From: Achromobacter mucicolens
GTDB taxonomy: Bacteria; Pseudomonadota; Gammaproteobacteria; Burkholderiales; Burkholderiaceae_B
Assembly (NCBI RefSeq): GCF_902859725.1
Contig: NZ_CADIJP010000008.1
Location: 207,380-271,379, forward strand
Direction: 5' to 3'
Length of the DNA: 64,000 nucleotides
Shown: piece by piece, positions 28,247-36,040 of the stretch
How positions within the stretch are numbered: position 1 is the first letter of the stretch
Layout of the letters: each line of letters opens with the position of its first letter
Notes under the pieces: model-generated
What the model saw: only the letters and a program-made list of their open reading frames with translations
The model's database searches: none
Told to the model about the DNA's origin: nothing
Translations under genes and position numbers: made by a program

Positions 28247-31200
28247 TCAAGCAGGAATTTCTGAAACAACTGGACCTCCGGCGCCTATAGCTTGGAACCG
28301 ATAGAACTTAGCTTTACCGCCTAAGTGTCGAAACTTCTGGCGCGCTAGCTGGAGCAGCTTTTCATCGCAAGTGGAAATAACAAATTGACGAGCCCCCTCC
28401 GGAGATGTCTGCAAACCAGCGATTAGGTCTAGCAGAGCGTAGGTGTTGAGGTCATCGAAATGCGTGACGGGGTCGTCCATCATGATGGACGAAAACCCAG
28501 ACCATGTCTGTGAACTACACGCCGTCAAAAAAAGACCTAGCACAAGTGTCTGAACTTGGGACTGACTGAAATAGTCTGTTGGCCGAAGATCTGCACCTTT
28601 CCGATTAACGCTGATCCCGATTCGGGATCCGTTACTCGAAACGTCGATATCACCAAATCCGTAGACTGGACGGAGCCGTTGTTGGATCACCGCGGTCCGT
28701 GGTCCGTACTCATTGATAAAAAGATTTGTAGCGAGGGCTTGCTGTTCGTCCAAAAGTTTTGCAATCTCTGCGAAGTATTTCGTCCACGGTTCGATCTGCG
28801 CGATCTCAGCTTGTGCTTCGTGAATTATCTTCCGGTTGGCGGCAATTCGTTGTCGGAGGTTATCGAACGCGGCTGAGGTTGCTGCAGTATCCAAGGCCAC
28901 TTCAATCTCCGCAACGCGACGGCTAAGGTCAGAAGCAATCGCGACGCGCGCACTCGCAGCTCGAATGAGAGAACGAATTTCGTCTTCCGACGAGACACCG
29001 TTGTATCCCGCGTTTTGCTGTTCCACAGTTAGATGTTGTCTCTCCAGTTGCCATGAATTCCAAGCCTTGAAGTCCAACTGCTCTTGACGTTGAGTCTGTG
29101 CGAGCCGCGCCTTCACCGCCGCGTCCGAAATCTTCGCCATCTCCAGTGCGTTATTACTAACCTCCAATTCTTCGAGAGCCTTTGTGAGTTGCGCGTCGGC
29201 CTTCAACTGGGCGTCATACAATGCCGCCACTCCAAGGTCGAAGTTCACCGCCCGGCGATGCGCTTCCGCTAGCAACTTGTCCAGTTGGTTCCGGGAAGCA
29301 TCAAGCGCCTCGGCCACTGTCCTGCGCTTCTGCTCTATGGCATCAAGTATTTGTGATGCATCCTTCGCAGCCTGTTCGGCATCGGCGAGTGCCTTCTTGG
29401 CTGCGGAGGTCGCGTTTGTTGCCGCCGACTCTTCGGCGAGCAATTCATGTGAATGGGAGGCTAGTGGTTCCGTCGTATCGCCTGCTGGATCAAGACCTCG
29501 ATCCCGCAATGAAGCCTCGACTACCGTCCATCGGTGTTCAAGTCCATCCCGCTCATTCTGCGCATCTTGCAGCTTGAGAGTTTCACGTGCTATGGCATCA
29601 GATGCATTTTGACGCCGCAATCGCAGGGCCTCCAGCTTGGCCATTTCTGCACTACGTACATTACTTATTTCGATCAGGGTTTCGCTTAGTTGAAGCCGCC
29701 CGTCGATTGCATCCAAAAGCGCAGCTTCGCTACCATGGTCGTGTCCGCAAAGGATGCACACGGAGCCATCGATATGCGTGCGAAGATTCGAGATGAGCGA
29801 CTTTAGCGAGGAGTCTTTTTCTTGTGCGGTTCGAAGCTTGTGTTCAATCCGAGAAATGACCAGCTGCTGCTCCTTTTCAGCCAGCTTCATTTTCTCGATT
29901 TGCGATCGGTAAGTTTCGATCGCATCTGCTAGCTTACTGATGATCGGTGCCAAGGTTTGGTACCGCGGGGCGAATGTCTTCCATTCGGCATGACGGTTAA
30001 CAAGATTTTCAATCTCGGACCTGGCGAGCGAGGCCAATTTTTGCGCTTTCTGCTTCGCCTCAACGTCGGCTGTCGCGGCCTGTTTAACGCGATCAGTTCT
30101 TCGCTTCACATCTGCCTGCTCATCCCTCTCGGCGGTAAGCTTGGCAAGTGCGCGCCCGGAAGCGGATACGGCCGTTGATAGGCGAGAATATTCCGGCAGC
30201 ATCAAGACTGACCATTGCAGCCGGTCTCTCGCGTTCTGAGCGCTTTTTGCGGCTTGTCTTTTCTCCGCGAGTTCGCTCGATAGGGCGACGACTTGTGCAG
30301 CCGACTCGGACGCTTCGGTGTCGGCCGTCAAAAGTTCAACTTTTAGATCTTTTATGCGCGCTTGGAGAGACTCACGCTTTTGATTGAGATCTTGAAGCCT
30401 GATAAATCGTTCGAGCGCCTTGCCTGCGGCCATCTGCTCCGAACCTGCCTCTGCTGCAGCTGAATTCAGCATCGCGCGCGTCCCACGCGTGTCGCGCATC
30501 CTCAAGCTCGTCGTATCGAACCCCGACGACTCGAGAGCCAGTTCTAAGTCCCGGAATCGGGCATCCAATTGCGTCGCGGAGGATGATGTCGAAGCGAGCT
30601 TCTCCAATCGATCGATCTCTATGCGATCGGCTGTTGCCGTCGCAGCTGCCTGCTCTGCGCGTGCTTTTGCTTGCGAAATCCGTTGGCGGGCCAGTTTTAG
30701 GACGTCATTGGTTTTTTTTAGGCCGCCAACGTAGTCCTCAAATGCCAACATGCGGGACACGATATCTGATGGCAGCTCACACTTCTCTGCCACATCTTGG
30801 GTGAGCTCTTGGCTATCTTGGCTAAACAGGTGCGTTGCGCGAAAGAGCGCCACCATATTTTCGAGTCTGTCCGAAGGGTTAGTAACTCCACCCGTCAACA
30901 GGCTGAGGACGTCTTTCCTATTTGCTGGTTTACCATTGACCGTTGCGTTGGCGGGATCGGCGAGGTTTCTCGAAATTACATATTGCGTGCCAGCGCGCTC
31001 CACTGTTAAGGAAACGACGGCATCTTCATGAACCGTGCTGTCGAGGTGCCGAGCAGCTGCGTCTAAGCTCGAATTGGACTTGTTCAGTCGTAGCACTCCT
31101 CCAGTTGCGACGAAGTCCACGGCGTCGAAAAAAGACGTCTTACCGAAGCCATTTGGACCGTACAGGACGGTAATCGCCGCTCCCAGCGCAAACTCCTTTT

Positions 31201-31864
31201 TTTCGCGGTACGCGCGAAAATTCTGGATAGATATTGACTGCAACGTGGCCTGTACTCGCTCTTCGACTAGCTCTGCTTCCAATACCGCAGCAGTGCCTTC
31301 GACCCTGTGGGGACTGCCGTACTTTCCCTCTAAACTGGCGTTGAGAATGGATTCTGCACTCATGCGGGCAGGCACTACCAATGCAGCTGCCAGAGCCGGC
31401 CTCATGTCGCGTTGAGCGAGGAGAGTTTGAGCTGTCGGCGGGCGACTAGCAGTGCCGGAGACCGGAGTCAAAGGAAGGAACGGCAGACGCGCCAGGCTGA
31501 TGTGGACGTCTTTCACTAGTTGAATGACGTATTTGCGGCAAAAGTAGACGTCTACTTCAACACGAGAGCAAAATGATTCATCGACTGAGGCGCCCGGAGG
31601 CAAGCAGAAAACGAAAGAGACATCCTTTGCAGACCACTCTTCACTGTTTTTGAGAAAGAGCTTTTTGAAAGCTGCGTAGAGCACTTCATAGTCTTGTTGG
31701 CCTCCAGTTGCGAAGGCCACGACGCTATGCCCGTTAAGCATGATCAGAGCCGGGACATGGTCAACATGTAGCGTTTCCTCCCGGAACTCAGCCGTCCTAA
31801 GCTGAATCTGAAGCACTCTTCGGAGGGTAGTGGGAAGATTTGACGTCTCAAGAGATGGAGTCAT
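28247..31864 (-). CDS. Rad50/SMC-like ATPase with N-terminal extension (putative conflict-system ATPase)
   Basis: 1205 residues. An alpha/beta region of about 205 residues of unknown type comes first, then an SMC/Rad50 ATPase: SIQNFRAYREKKEF, Walker A GPNGFGKT (236-243, K242), a long coiled coil, a hook CILCG (Cys703, Cys706) near its middle, a returning coiled coil, a signature-like SQSQVQTLVLGLF and Walker B SIMMDDP (D1130, D1131) followed by HFDD. A CxxC at mid coil is how Rad50 dimerises through zinc. ATG 31864 lies inside the end of the nitrilase-like gene (17-bp overlap), so the two are translationally coupled. Base composition and codon use are much more A/T-rich than flanks. Similar ATPases serve Lamassu, ABC-3C and related defence systems as DNA or damage sensors; that role is inferred. 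Confidence 0.85.
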   Translation of the reverse strand: MTPSLETSNLPTTLRRVLQIQLRTAEFREETLHVDHVPALIMLNGHSVVAFATGGQQDYEVLYAAFKKLFLKNSEEWSAKDVSFVFCLPPGASVDESFCSRVEVDVYFCRKYVIQLVKDVHISLARLPFLPLTPVSGTASRPPTAQTLLAQRDMRPALAAALVVPARMSAESILNASLEGKYGSPHRVEGTAAVLEAELVEERVQATLQSISIQNFRAYREKKEFALGAAITVLYGPNGFGKTSFFDAVDFVATGGVLRLNKSNSSLDAAARHLDSTVHEDAVVSLTVERAGTQYVISRNLADPANATVNGKPANRKDVLSLLTGGVTNPSDRLENMVALFRATHLFSQDSQELTQDVAEKCELPSDIVSRMLAFEDYVGGLKKTNDVLKLARQRISQAKARAEQAAATATADRIEIDRLEKLASTSSSATQLDARFRDLELALESSGFDTTSLRMRDTRGTRAMLNSAAAEAGSEQMAAGKALERFIRLQDLNQKRESLQARIKDLKVELLTADTEASESAAQVVALSSELAEKRQAAKSAQNARDRLQWSVLMLPEYSRLSTAVSASGRALAKLTAERDEQADVKRRTDRVKQAATADVEAKQKAQKLASLARSEIENLVNRHAEWKTFAPRYQTLAPIISKLADAIETYRSQIEKMKLAEKEQQLVISRIEHKLRTAQEKDSSLKSLISNLRTHIDGSVCILCGHDHGSEAALLDAIDGRLQLSETLIEISNVRSAEMAKLEALRLRRQNASDAIARETLKLQDAQNERDGLEHRWTVVEASLRDRGLDPAGDTTEPLASHSHELLAEESAATNATSAAKKALADAEQAAKDASQILDAIEQKRRTVAEALDASRNQLDKLLAEAHRRAVNFDLGVAALYDAQLKADAQLTKALEELEVSNNALEMAKISDAAVKARLAQTQRQEQLDFKAWNSWQLERQHLTVEQQNAGYNGVSSEDEIRSLIRAASARVAIASDLSRRVAEIEVALDTAATSAAFDNLRQRIAANRKIIHEAQAEIAQIEPWTKYFAEIAKLLDEQQALATNLFINEYGPRTAVIQQRLRPVYGFGDIDVSSNGSRIGISVNRKGADLRPTDYFSQSQVQTLVLGLFLTACSSQTWSGFSSIMMDDPVTHFDDLNTYALLDLIAGLQTSPEGARQFVISTCDEKLLQLARQKFRHLGGKAKFYRFQAIGAGGPVVSEIPA

Positions 31865-33635
31865 TGATTAATTCTCTCAGCGTTGCTTGATCTGCAGCAC
31901 CTCGCACCGCATTCAACAGGTCCTGAAATCCCAGGTGGATGACAGCGCTTCGCGGGTCGGTGATGTCAAACTCCGCATTTCTCTCTTCACCTCGAGTCAA
32001 AAAGCTCCCGAACGCCGAGTTCCATGTTGTGTTCTCATCGTCTCGGCTTACGATGAGTAAAGGCCCCCGGCGATTGAGCGCCAGGTCCATTACATGCTTA
32101 TCGCACTCTTCGTGGCTTCTCGCTAATACGGCGACAACATCGATGCCTATTTCATCTTTGTGAATAGTCGCGTGCGAAGTGGACGAGTGCAGCTGCGGTT
32201 GAAATTGCGCTGCGTCCAAAATGGAAAAGGTGTTCAACACATGCTTGACCGCATTTCCTTGCTTAGTCTCCCAGCTGTCTGGCATCGGCTTAGTTCCAGG
32301 ACTTGCGACCAATACGGCCTGGTTCAATGCCCCGGCAGAAAGCCACCTTAGTTGCTCAACCGCTCTCTGATGCGCCCTACCGATTTCGGGCGATAGGTGC
32401 CACGTTGGAAATTTTTCAGCCAGACACTTCTCTTTGTCATCCAACTCATCGTTCATCCACTTGACCACTGCAGGGACGATTTTCGCCGGTGCCCGCGGGT
32501 CCTTTGTGCCAGGGAATGGATGCACGGTGGCGTCTGTAAGCGCTGGTCGGTTACCTGCGGCACCAGGTGGCAGTGCTACTGGATTCGACAGAAGGAATGA
32601 ATGAATGCAGGCCCCTCGTTCGCGGAACACCGTGTCTCTATAGTTCTCGAGTGGGTTGCCTGGACGCTGAGCCGAACCTCCCCCGCAGACTGTGGGAGAG
32701 CATTCGGGCTTTTGGAACTTTTGACTCGCGAAGATAACAGCGGAGCGGCCATAGGATGCTGCGGCGCCTGGCACTGGATTCCCAGCTACGTTTGCCATGA
32801 TCAAGCACGTGTCGTCACGGAGCACGCTAGGGAAAAGTGCCGAACTGAAGAAGGGTTGGACCTGTTGCATGAACGATGCATGCGAAGGGCTCGGATTGCA
32901 CTGCGTCACGAACATCCACGTTAACGGTAATTGAGCATGAAGAGCTCCCGCTACTTGCTCAATATCGTGCAGGAGCCATTCCCAAATCCGGCGATCATCG
33001 CGGGAGCCAATCCAGTCGAAGCAGATCAGCGTCGCGAACTGATATGGTGCGTTTCCATTGGCATAAGTGCCTCTAAAACGGAAGATCGAACGTCCTTTAA
33101 ACATGCGCTCGTGCGGAACGTACAACTCAACTCCCGCCGGTTCTAGCTTCGGTTGAATCCATGACACTACATCGCCTGAATCTGACTTGATCCAAGTGAC
33201 ACAACAGTTAACCCACTGGTCGTCGTGCAAACGGTCGAGGGAATTGTTTTCGTGGTCGTAAGTCGTGTTTGGACGCGCCACGAGTTCGATAAATTGAGCC
33301 CGCGTCAATCCTTCAAAGCCCCCGATTACGACCGTGCCGGAAGGCCAGTCCTTAACCGTCATCAGCGCAACAATGCGATCAAAACTGGCCAGGCCGGCTA
33401 GGGTGCACTCAGGAAAGATAGTGAAGTGCGTCTTTTCGGCTCCATGATGGCATCGCCGGGCAACGTCAAAGGTCGCGTCGATGCCTTCCAGAGCTGTGCT
33501 CCTCAGCTCATGTTTGAGTGGAAACGGTTCAACGTTCGAAAATGCTACATAGGGTTGCGCGATGACCATTCCGACGTGGGAGCGGGGGAGGCGCACACCG
33601 TGTTCACCCAGGTTAATTTCAAGAACCCGAATCAT
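31848..33635 (-). CDS. Nitrilase-fold hydrolase with extra C-terminal region (putative effector)
   Basis: 595 residues. Residues about 1-330 resemble the carbon-nitrogen hydrolase fold: catalytic Glu76 in TIFPECTLAG, Lys163 in WIQPKLEPAG and nucleophile Cys205 in LICFDWIGS, in the correct order for a Glu-Lys-Cys triad. The second half (about 380-595) is unrelated to nitrilases as far as I can see; it has alternating helix/strand segments such as IDVVAVLARSHEECDKH and GPLLIVSRDDENT. Nitrilases hydrolyse nitriles, amides or carbamoyl groups; as a toxin-like effector it could attack a nucleotide cofactor or amidated metabolite. ATG 33635 has gaggg 8 bp upstream. First gene of the two-gene, low-G+C unit; its stop overlaps the ATPase start. 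Confidence 0.8.
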   Translation of the reverse strand: MIRVLEINLGEHGVRLPRSHVGMVIAQPYVAFSNVEPFPLKHELRSTALEGIDATFDVARRCHHGAEKTHFTIFPECTLAGLASFDRIVALMTVKDWPSGTVVIGGFEGLTRAQFIELVARPNTTYDHENNSLDRLHDDQWVNCCVTWIKSDSGDVVSWIQPKLEPAGVELYVPHERMFKGRSIFRFRGTYANGNAPYQFATLICFDWIGSRDDRRIWEWLLHDIEQVAGALHAQLPLTWMFVTQCNPSPSHASFMQQVQPFFSSALFPSVLRDDTCLIMANVAGNPVPGAAASYGRSAVIFASQKFQKPECSPTVCGGGSAQRPGNPLENYRDTVFRERGACIHSFLLSNPVALPPGAAGNRPALTDATVHPFPGTKDPRAPAKIVPAVVKWMNDELDDKEKCLAEKFPTWHLSPEIGRAHQRAVEQLRWLSAGALNQAVLVASPGTKPMPDSWETKQGNAVKHVLNTFSILDAAQFQPQLHSSTSHATIHKDEIGIDVVAVLARSHEECDKHVMDLALNRRGPLLIVSRDDENTTWNSAFGSFLTRGEERNAEFDITDPRSAVIHLGFQDLLNAVRGAADQATLRELINDSIS

Positions 33636-34158
33636 TCGTAAGCCCTCAATATTTTCCCCATACTAGCACGCGATGTAACAAACTATATCGTTGAGATGAG
33701 ATGAATAGCATTAGCCGGATAGGCGTCCGTGCTGCGGGCAATGAACACTGCGTTGCCGAATCGCGAGCCCACTCGCAAGACCGCGGCGTTTAGCGACGTT
33801 TGCGACGAGACATGTGTAATGAAATGATGCCTGCTCGAGGTAGGCGTTCGTATGGCGAAAAGAATTGCGAGATATGTGCTGCCTTAGTGGTCAATTTATC
33901 CCTCCTCAATTGTTAAGCCCTTCTACGCCTTATACTCCCGCGACTACCGCCACCAACGGTAGCCCGGTGTGGAAGCCGGAGAATTCGTCGGTGTTGACCT
34001 CCCAGTCGACACGCCTCCGCGCGCCCAATGGGCGGGCCTCGGCAGGGGTGCGCTAGTCGCACGCCGGTTCCGACGATCCGGTCTTCCAACCTTGTCCTGT
34101 GCCCGCCCGCCCCATTTGGAAGTGGGGCAGCGGGACTTCTATATCGTCGGAGTAAGTC
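33636..34158. other. Gene-free stretch at right edge of island
   Basis: 523 bp without a supportable gene. The first about 250 bp keep the A/T-rich character of the island and should contain the promoter of the nitrilase-like gene; from about 33,950 composition returns to the host level. The right boundary of the foreign segment is therefore near 33.9 kb. No integrase, tRNA or flanking direct repeat is visible. The end holds a hairpin before the next gene. Confidence 0.6.
34102..34134 (+). other. Hairpin in the leader of a small hypothetical gene
   Basis: CCCGC-CC-GCCCCA, loop TTTGGAAG, TGGGGC-A-GCGGG: an 11-bp imperfect stem ending 24 bp before the ATG at 34159. It has no T-tract and is not a terminator. 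It may structure the messenger leader. Confidence 0.5.
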
Positions 34159-34491
34159 ATGCAATCCCACCCCCTCACCGAAAATCCCTGGTCCGTTGAC
34201 ACCAACCCCGAACACGGCCTGGTTCCCCTTTCGCACCTCTACAACATCGATCGCGCCCGATACGCCATCGCTTCGATCGCTCGCCTTGTCGGTAACAGCG
34301 CCTCTGAACCGGATGCAACTGGCTCGCAGCCGCTGGACGCGTGGACCGTGGCGGCATTGATGGGCGGCGTGGAAGGCCTGTGTGACCACATGGGCGCCAT
34401 TACCGATGCCATGCTGGAATCGGCACGAGCGTGCGCACAAGACGTCGGTCGCGCCGATCCTACGCACGACGCACCTGCATCGATGCAGTAA
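34159..34491 (+). CDS. Small hypothetical protein
   Basis: 110 residues, acidic, soluble. Two parts: an N-terminal segment ENPWSVDTNPEHGLVPLSHL and a helical segment ending LDAWTVAALMGGVEGLCDHM. It recalls small Pseudomonas-type proteins annotated DUF3077, but the match is loose and from memory. ATG 34159 has cggag 9 bp upstream and a structured leader. It stands alone between the foreign segment and the anti-sigma gene. Confidence 0.55.
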   Translation: MQSHPLTENPWSVDTNPEHGLVPLSHLYNIDRARYAIASIARLVGNSASEPDATGSQPLDAWTVAALMGGVEGLCDHMGAITDAMLESARACAQDVGRADPTHDAPASMQ

Positions 34492-34591
34492 TCGCAGGAA
34501 CGGCTCGAGCCTGCCGCGATGTTCGACAGGCCCGAACCGTTAGATATTGACGAACAATTGCGTGATCTGAGGCGTCAATTTCTCTTAGGCG

Positions 34592-35329
34592 TCACGACTC
34601 ACCCATCTGCACTGGCTGACCGCGCCCATCCCCCGCCGTCACCAGCGCATAGTTGTACCCCCGCCCCGACCAATACCGCGCCACCAGCTCGCCCTCCTTC
34701 CGGCTCCCTTGCGCCAGAAACTGCCCCCCCGGCCCAGGCGGCCGAATATAGAACGTAGCGCGCTGCCCCGCATTCTCATAGATAACAAGCGCCGCCGGCC
34801 CCTGATCGGTAGCCAACAGACGCGCACCAACAGGCCTAAACCCGCTATCGCTCAAATTAGGCAACCGCTCGGCATGCGCAAAATACGCATCCAGCCACCC
34901 CTGCAAATCCCCAGCATCCGCCCGCACATCCGGCTGCGGCGCATCCGCTGACGCGAACAGCCGATAAGCCTGCATCGCGTCCTGCATCGGCAACACCCGA
35001 TTCGCCAAGGTCGTATCCCGAGCACTCCATCCCGTGACGCCGCCAATCGCCACCGCCACAACCAGACTAGCCGCCATCGCCATACGCCGCCGCATACGAA
35101 CCCTTAGCCCCGCGCGCACCGCAGCAGGATCCAACGCAGGATTACCCGGCAAACCCTCCCCGCCAGCCCCTTCCCTCAGCCGCTGCGCATCCCGCCGCCA
35201 CGCCTCCAACTCCTGCGCCTCATCCGGATGCGCCCGCAAATACGCCTGCAGCTCCTGCAATTGCGACGGATCCAACTGTCCATCCACATACGCATTACGC
35301 GTCAGATCATCGATAGCGCGTTCTTTCAT
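34592..35329 (-). CDS. Anti-sigma factor (membrane-anchored)
   Basis: 245 residues. N-terminal cytoplasmic part NAYVDGQLDPSQLQELQAYL (12-31) is the usual anti-sigma helix bundle, without the HxxxCxxC zinc motif; one transmembrane helix near 85-103 (AMAASLVVAVAIGGVTGW); a periplasmic C-terminal domain with FRPVGARLLATDQGPAALVIYE. It should hold the neighbouring ECF sigma factor inactive at the membrane until a signal, probably oxidative, is felt. Start ATG 35329 overlaps the sigma stop (ATGA). Confidence 0.88.
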   Translation of the reverse strand: MKERAIDDLTRNAYVDGQLDPSQLQELQAYLRAHPDEAQELEAWRRDAQRLREGAGGEGLPGNPALDPAAVRAGLRVRMRRRMAMAASLVVAVAIGGVTGWSARDTTLANRVLPMQDAMQAYRLFASADAPQPDVRADAGDLQGWLDAYFAHAERLPNLSDSGFRPVGARLLATDQGPAALVIYENAGQRATFYIRPPGPGGQFLAQGSRKEGELVARYWSGRGYNYALVTAGDGRGQPVQMGES

Positions 35330-35895
35330 TTCAATATCCTCAGACGAGCCTCGCCGGCCTGGCCCTCATGCAATTCACGCAAGGCACTCCGCGCGCGGGA
35401 CAGGCGCGACATGACGGTGCCCAGCGGTACGTCTAAAACATCGGCGACGGCCTTGTAGCTCATGCCTTCCACGCTGACGAGCCACAGCAGCGTGCGCTGC
35501 GCCTCGGGCAGGCGTTCGAAGACATCCAGGGAAGATCGCGCGATGACCTCGCGTTCGGCCGACGGCGCGGCGGCGTCGGACCCGGCAAACCATGACAGCA
35601 GTCGCGCATAGCGGCGCGAGCGGCGTTGGGCGTCCAGGAATTGGCGGTACAGGATGGTGAAGAGCCACGCGCGCACGTCGCCTTGCGGACGGCGACCGCG
35701 CCAGCGGGTCAGCGCTCTTTCCAAGGTGGATTGCACCAGGTCGTCGGCCGCGACCGCATCGCGCGTGAGGCGCAGCGCAAAACGCCGCAGGCGCGGCAGT
35801 AGTTGGCGCAGCACGGCGTCGGAGAGTTCTTCCGCTGGCATCTCGTCGTCGGTGGATGCCGGCGCGTCGGGCGGCACGCGGACCGGTTGAATCAT
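35326..35895 (-). CDS. ECF-family RNA polymerase sigma factor
   Basis: 189 residues with sigma region 2 (LPRLRRFALRLTRDAVAADDLVQSTLERAL in two halves: LPRLRRFALRLTRD, ADDLVQSTLERAL; then VRAWLFTILYRQFLDA) and region 4 (LPEAQRTLLWLVSVEGMSYK, VLDVPLGTVMSRLSRAR). It lacks regions 1 and 3, as ECF factors do. It is encoded with its anti-sigma partner and divergent from the peroxidase/cytochrome genes; the matching pair of promoters between them predicts that it controls both itself and that operon. Start ATG 35895 has agga upstream. Confidence 0.93.
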   Translation of the reverse strand: MIQPVRVPPDAPASTDDEMPAEELSDAVLRQLLPRLRRFALRLTRDAVAADDLVQSTLERALTRWRGRRPQGDVRAWLFTILYRQFLDAQRRSRRYARLLSWFAGSDAAAPSAEREVIARSSLDVFERLPEAQRTLLWLVSVEGMSYKAVADVLDVPLGTVMSRLSRARSALRELHEGQAGEARLRILK

Positions 35896-35943
35896 GGCGG
35901 GTTCCTGGGACAGGCCTGCGCAACCAGCTTACAGGTCAATGCA

Positions 35944-35972
35944 GTAAGACGCCGCTCCGGCGGGTTTATTCC
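35944..35972 (-). promoter_or_regulatory. ECF-type promoter of the sigma/anti-sigma operon
   Basis: On the minus strand GGAATAA, 14 bases, then CGTCTTAC (-35 at 35966-35972, -10 at 35944-35951). Spacing and both boxes are the same as in the opposite promoter at 35978. Its transcript would begin about 40 bp before the sigma ATG. Confidence 0.75.
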
Positions 35973-35977
35973 ATGGG

Positions 35978-36006
35978 GGAATAACTTTTTTCGCACGGCG
36001 TCCTAC
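35978..36006 (+). promoter_or_regulatory. ECF-type promoter of the peroxidase/cytochrome b561 operon
   Basis: GGAATAA (35978-35984), 14 bases, CGTCCTAC (35999-36006). Only five bases separate its -35 box from that of the divergent promoter. The transcript would start near 36,013, with the ribosome site aaggag at 36031 and ATG at 36041. Confidence 0.75.
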
Positions 36007-36040
36007 AGGGGTATTCATCGCCCCATGGGCAAGGAGCCTT

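Noticed and set aside
28247-31864. Calling the ATPase RecN, SbcC or a Wadjet JetC
   Set aside because: The mid-coil CxxC excludes RecN and Wadjet-type condensins, and SbcC would have an SbcD nuclease partner; none is present and the N-terminal domain is extra.
28247-33635. Naming the two-gene unit Lamassu
   Set aside because: LmuB-like ATPases share the layout, but I cannot show homology without a search, and the nitrilase-fold partner with a C-terminal domain does not match an effector type I can name with certainty.
33865-34056. A 63-codon plus-strand gene in the gap after the nitrilase-like gene
   Set aside because: No ribosome site, no recognisable motif, and the frame crosses the composition boundary of the foreign segment.
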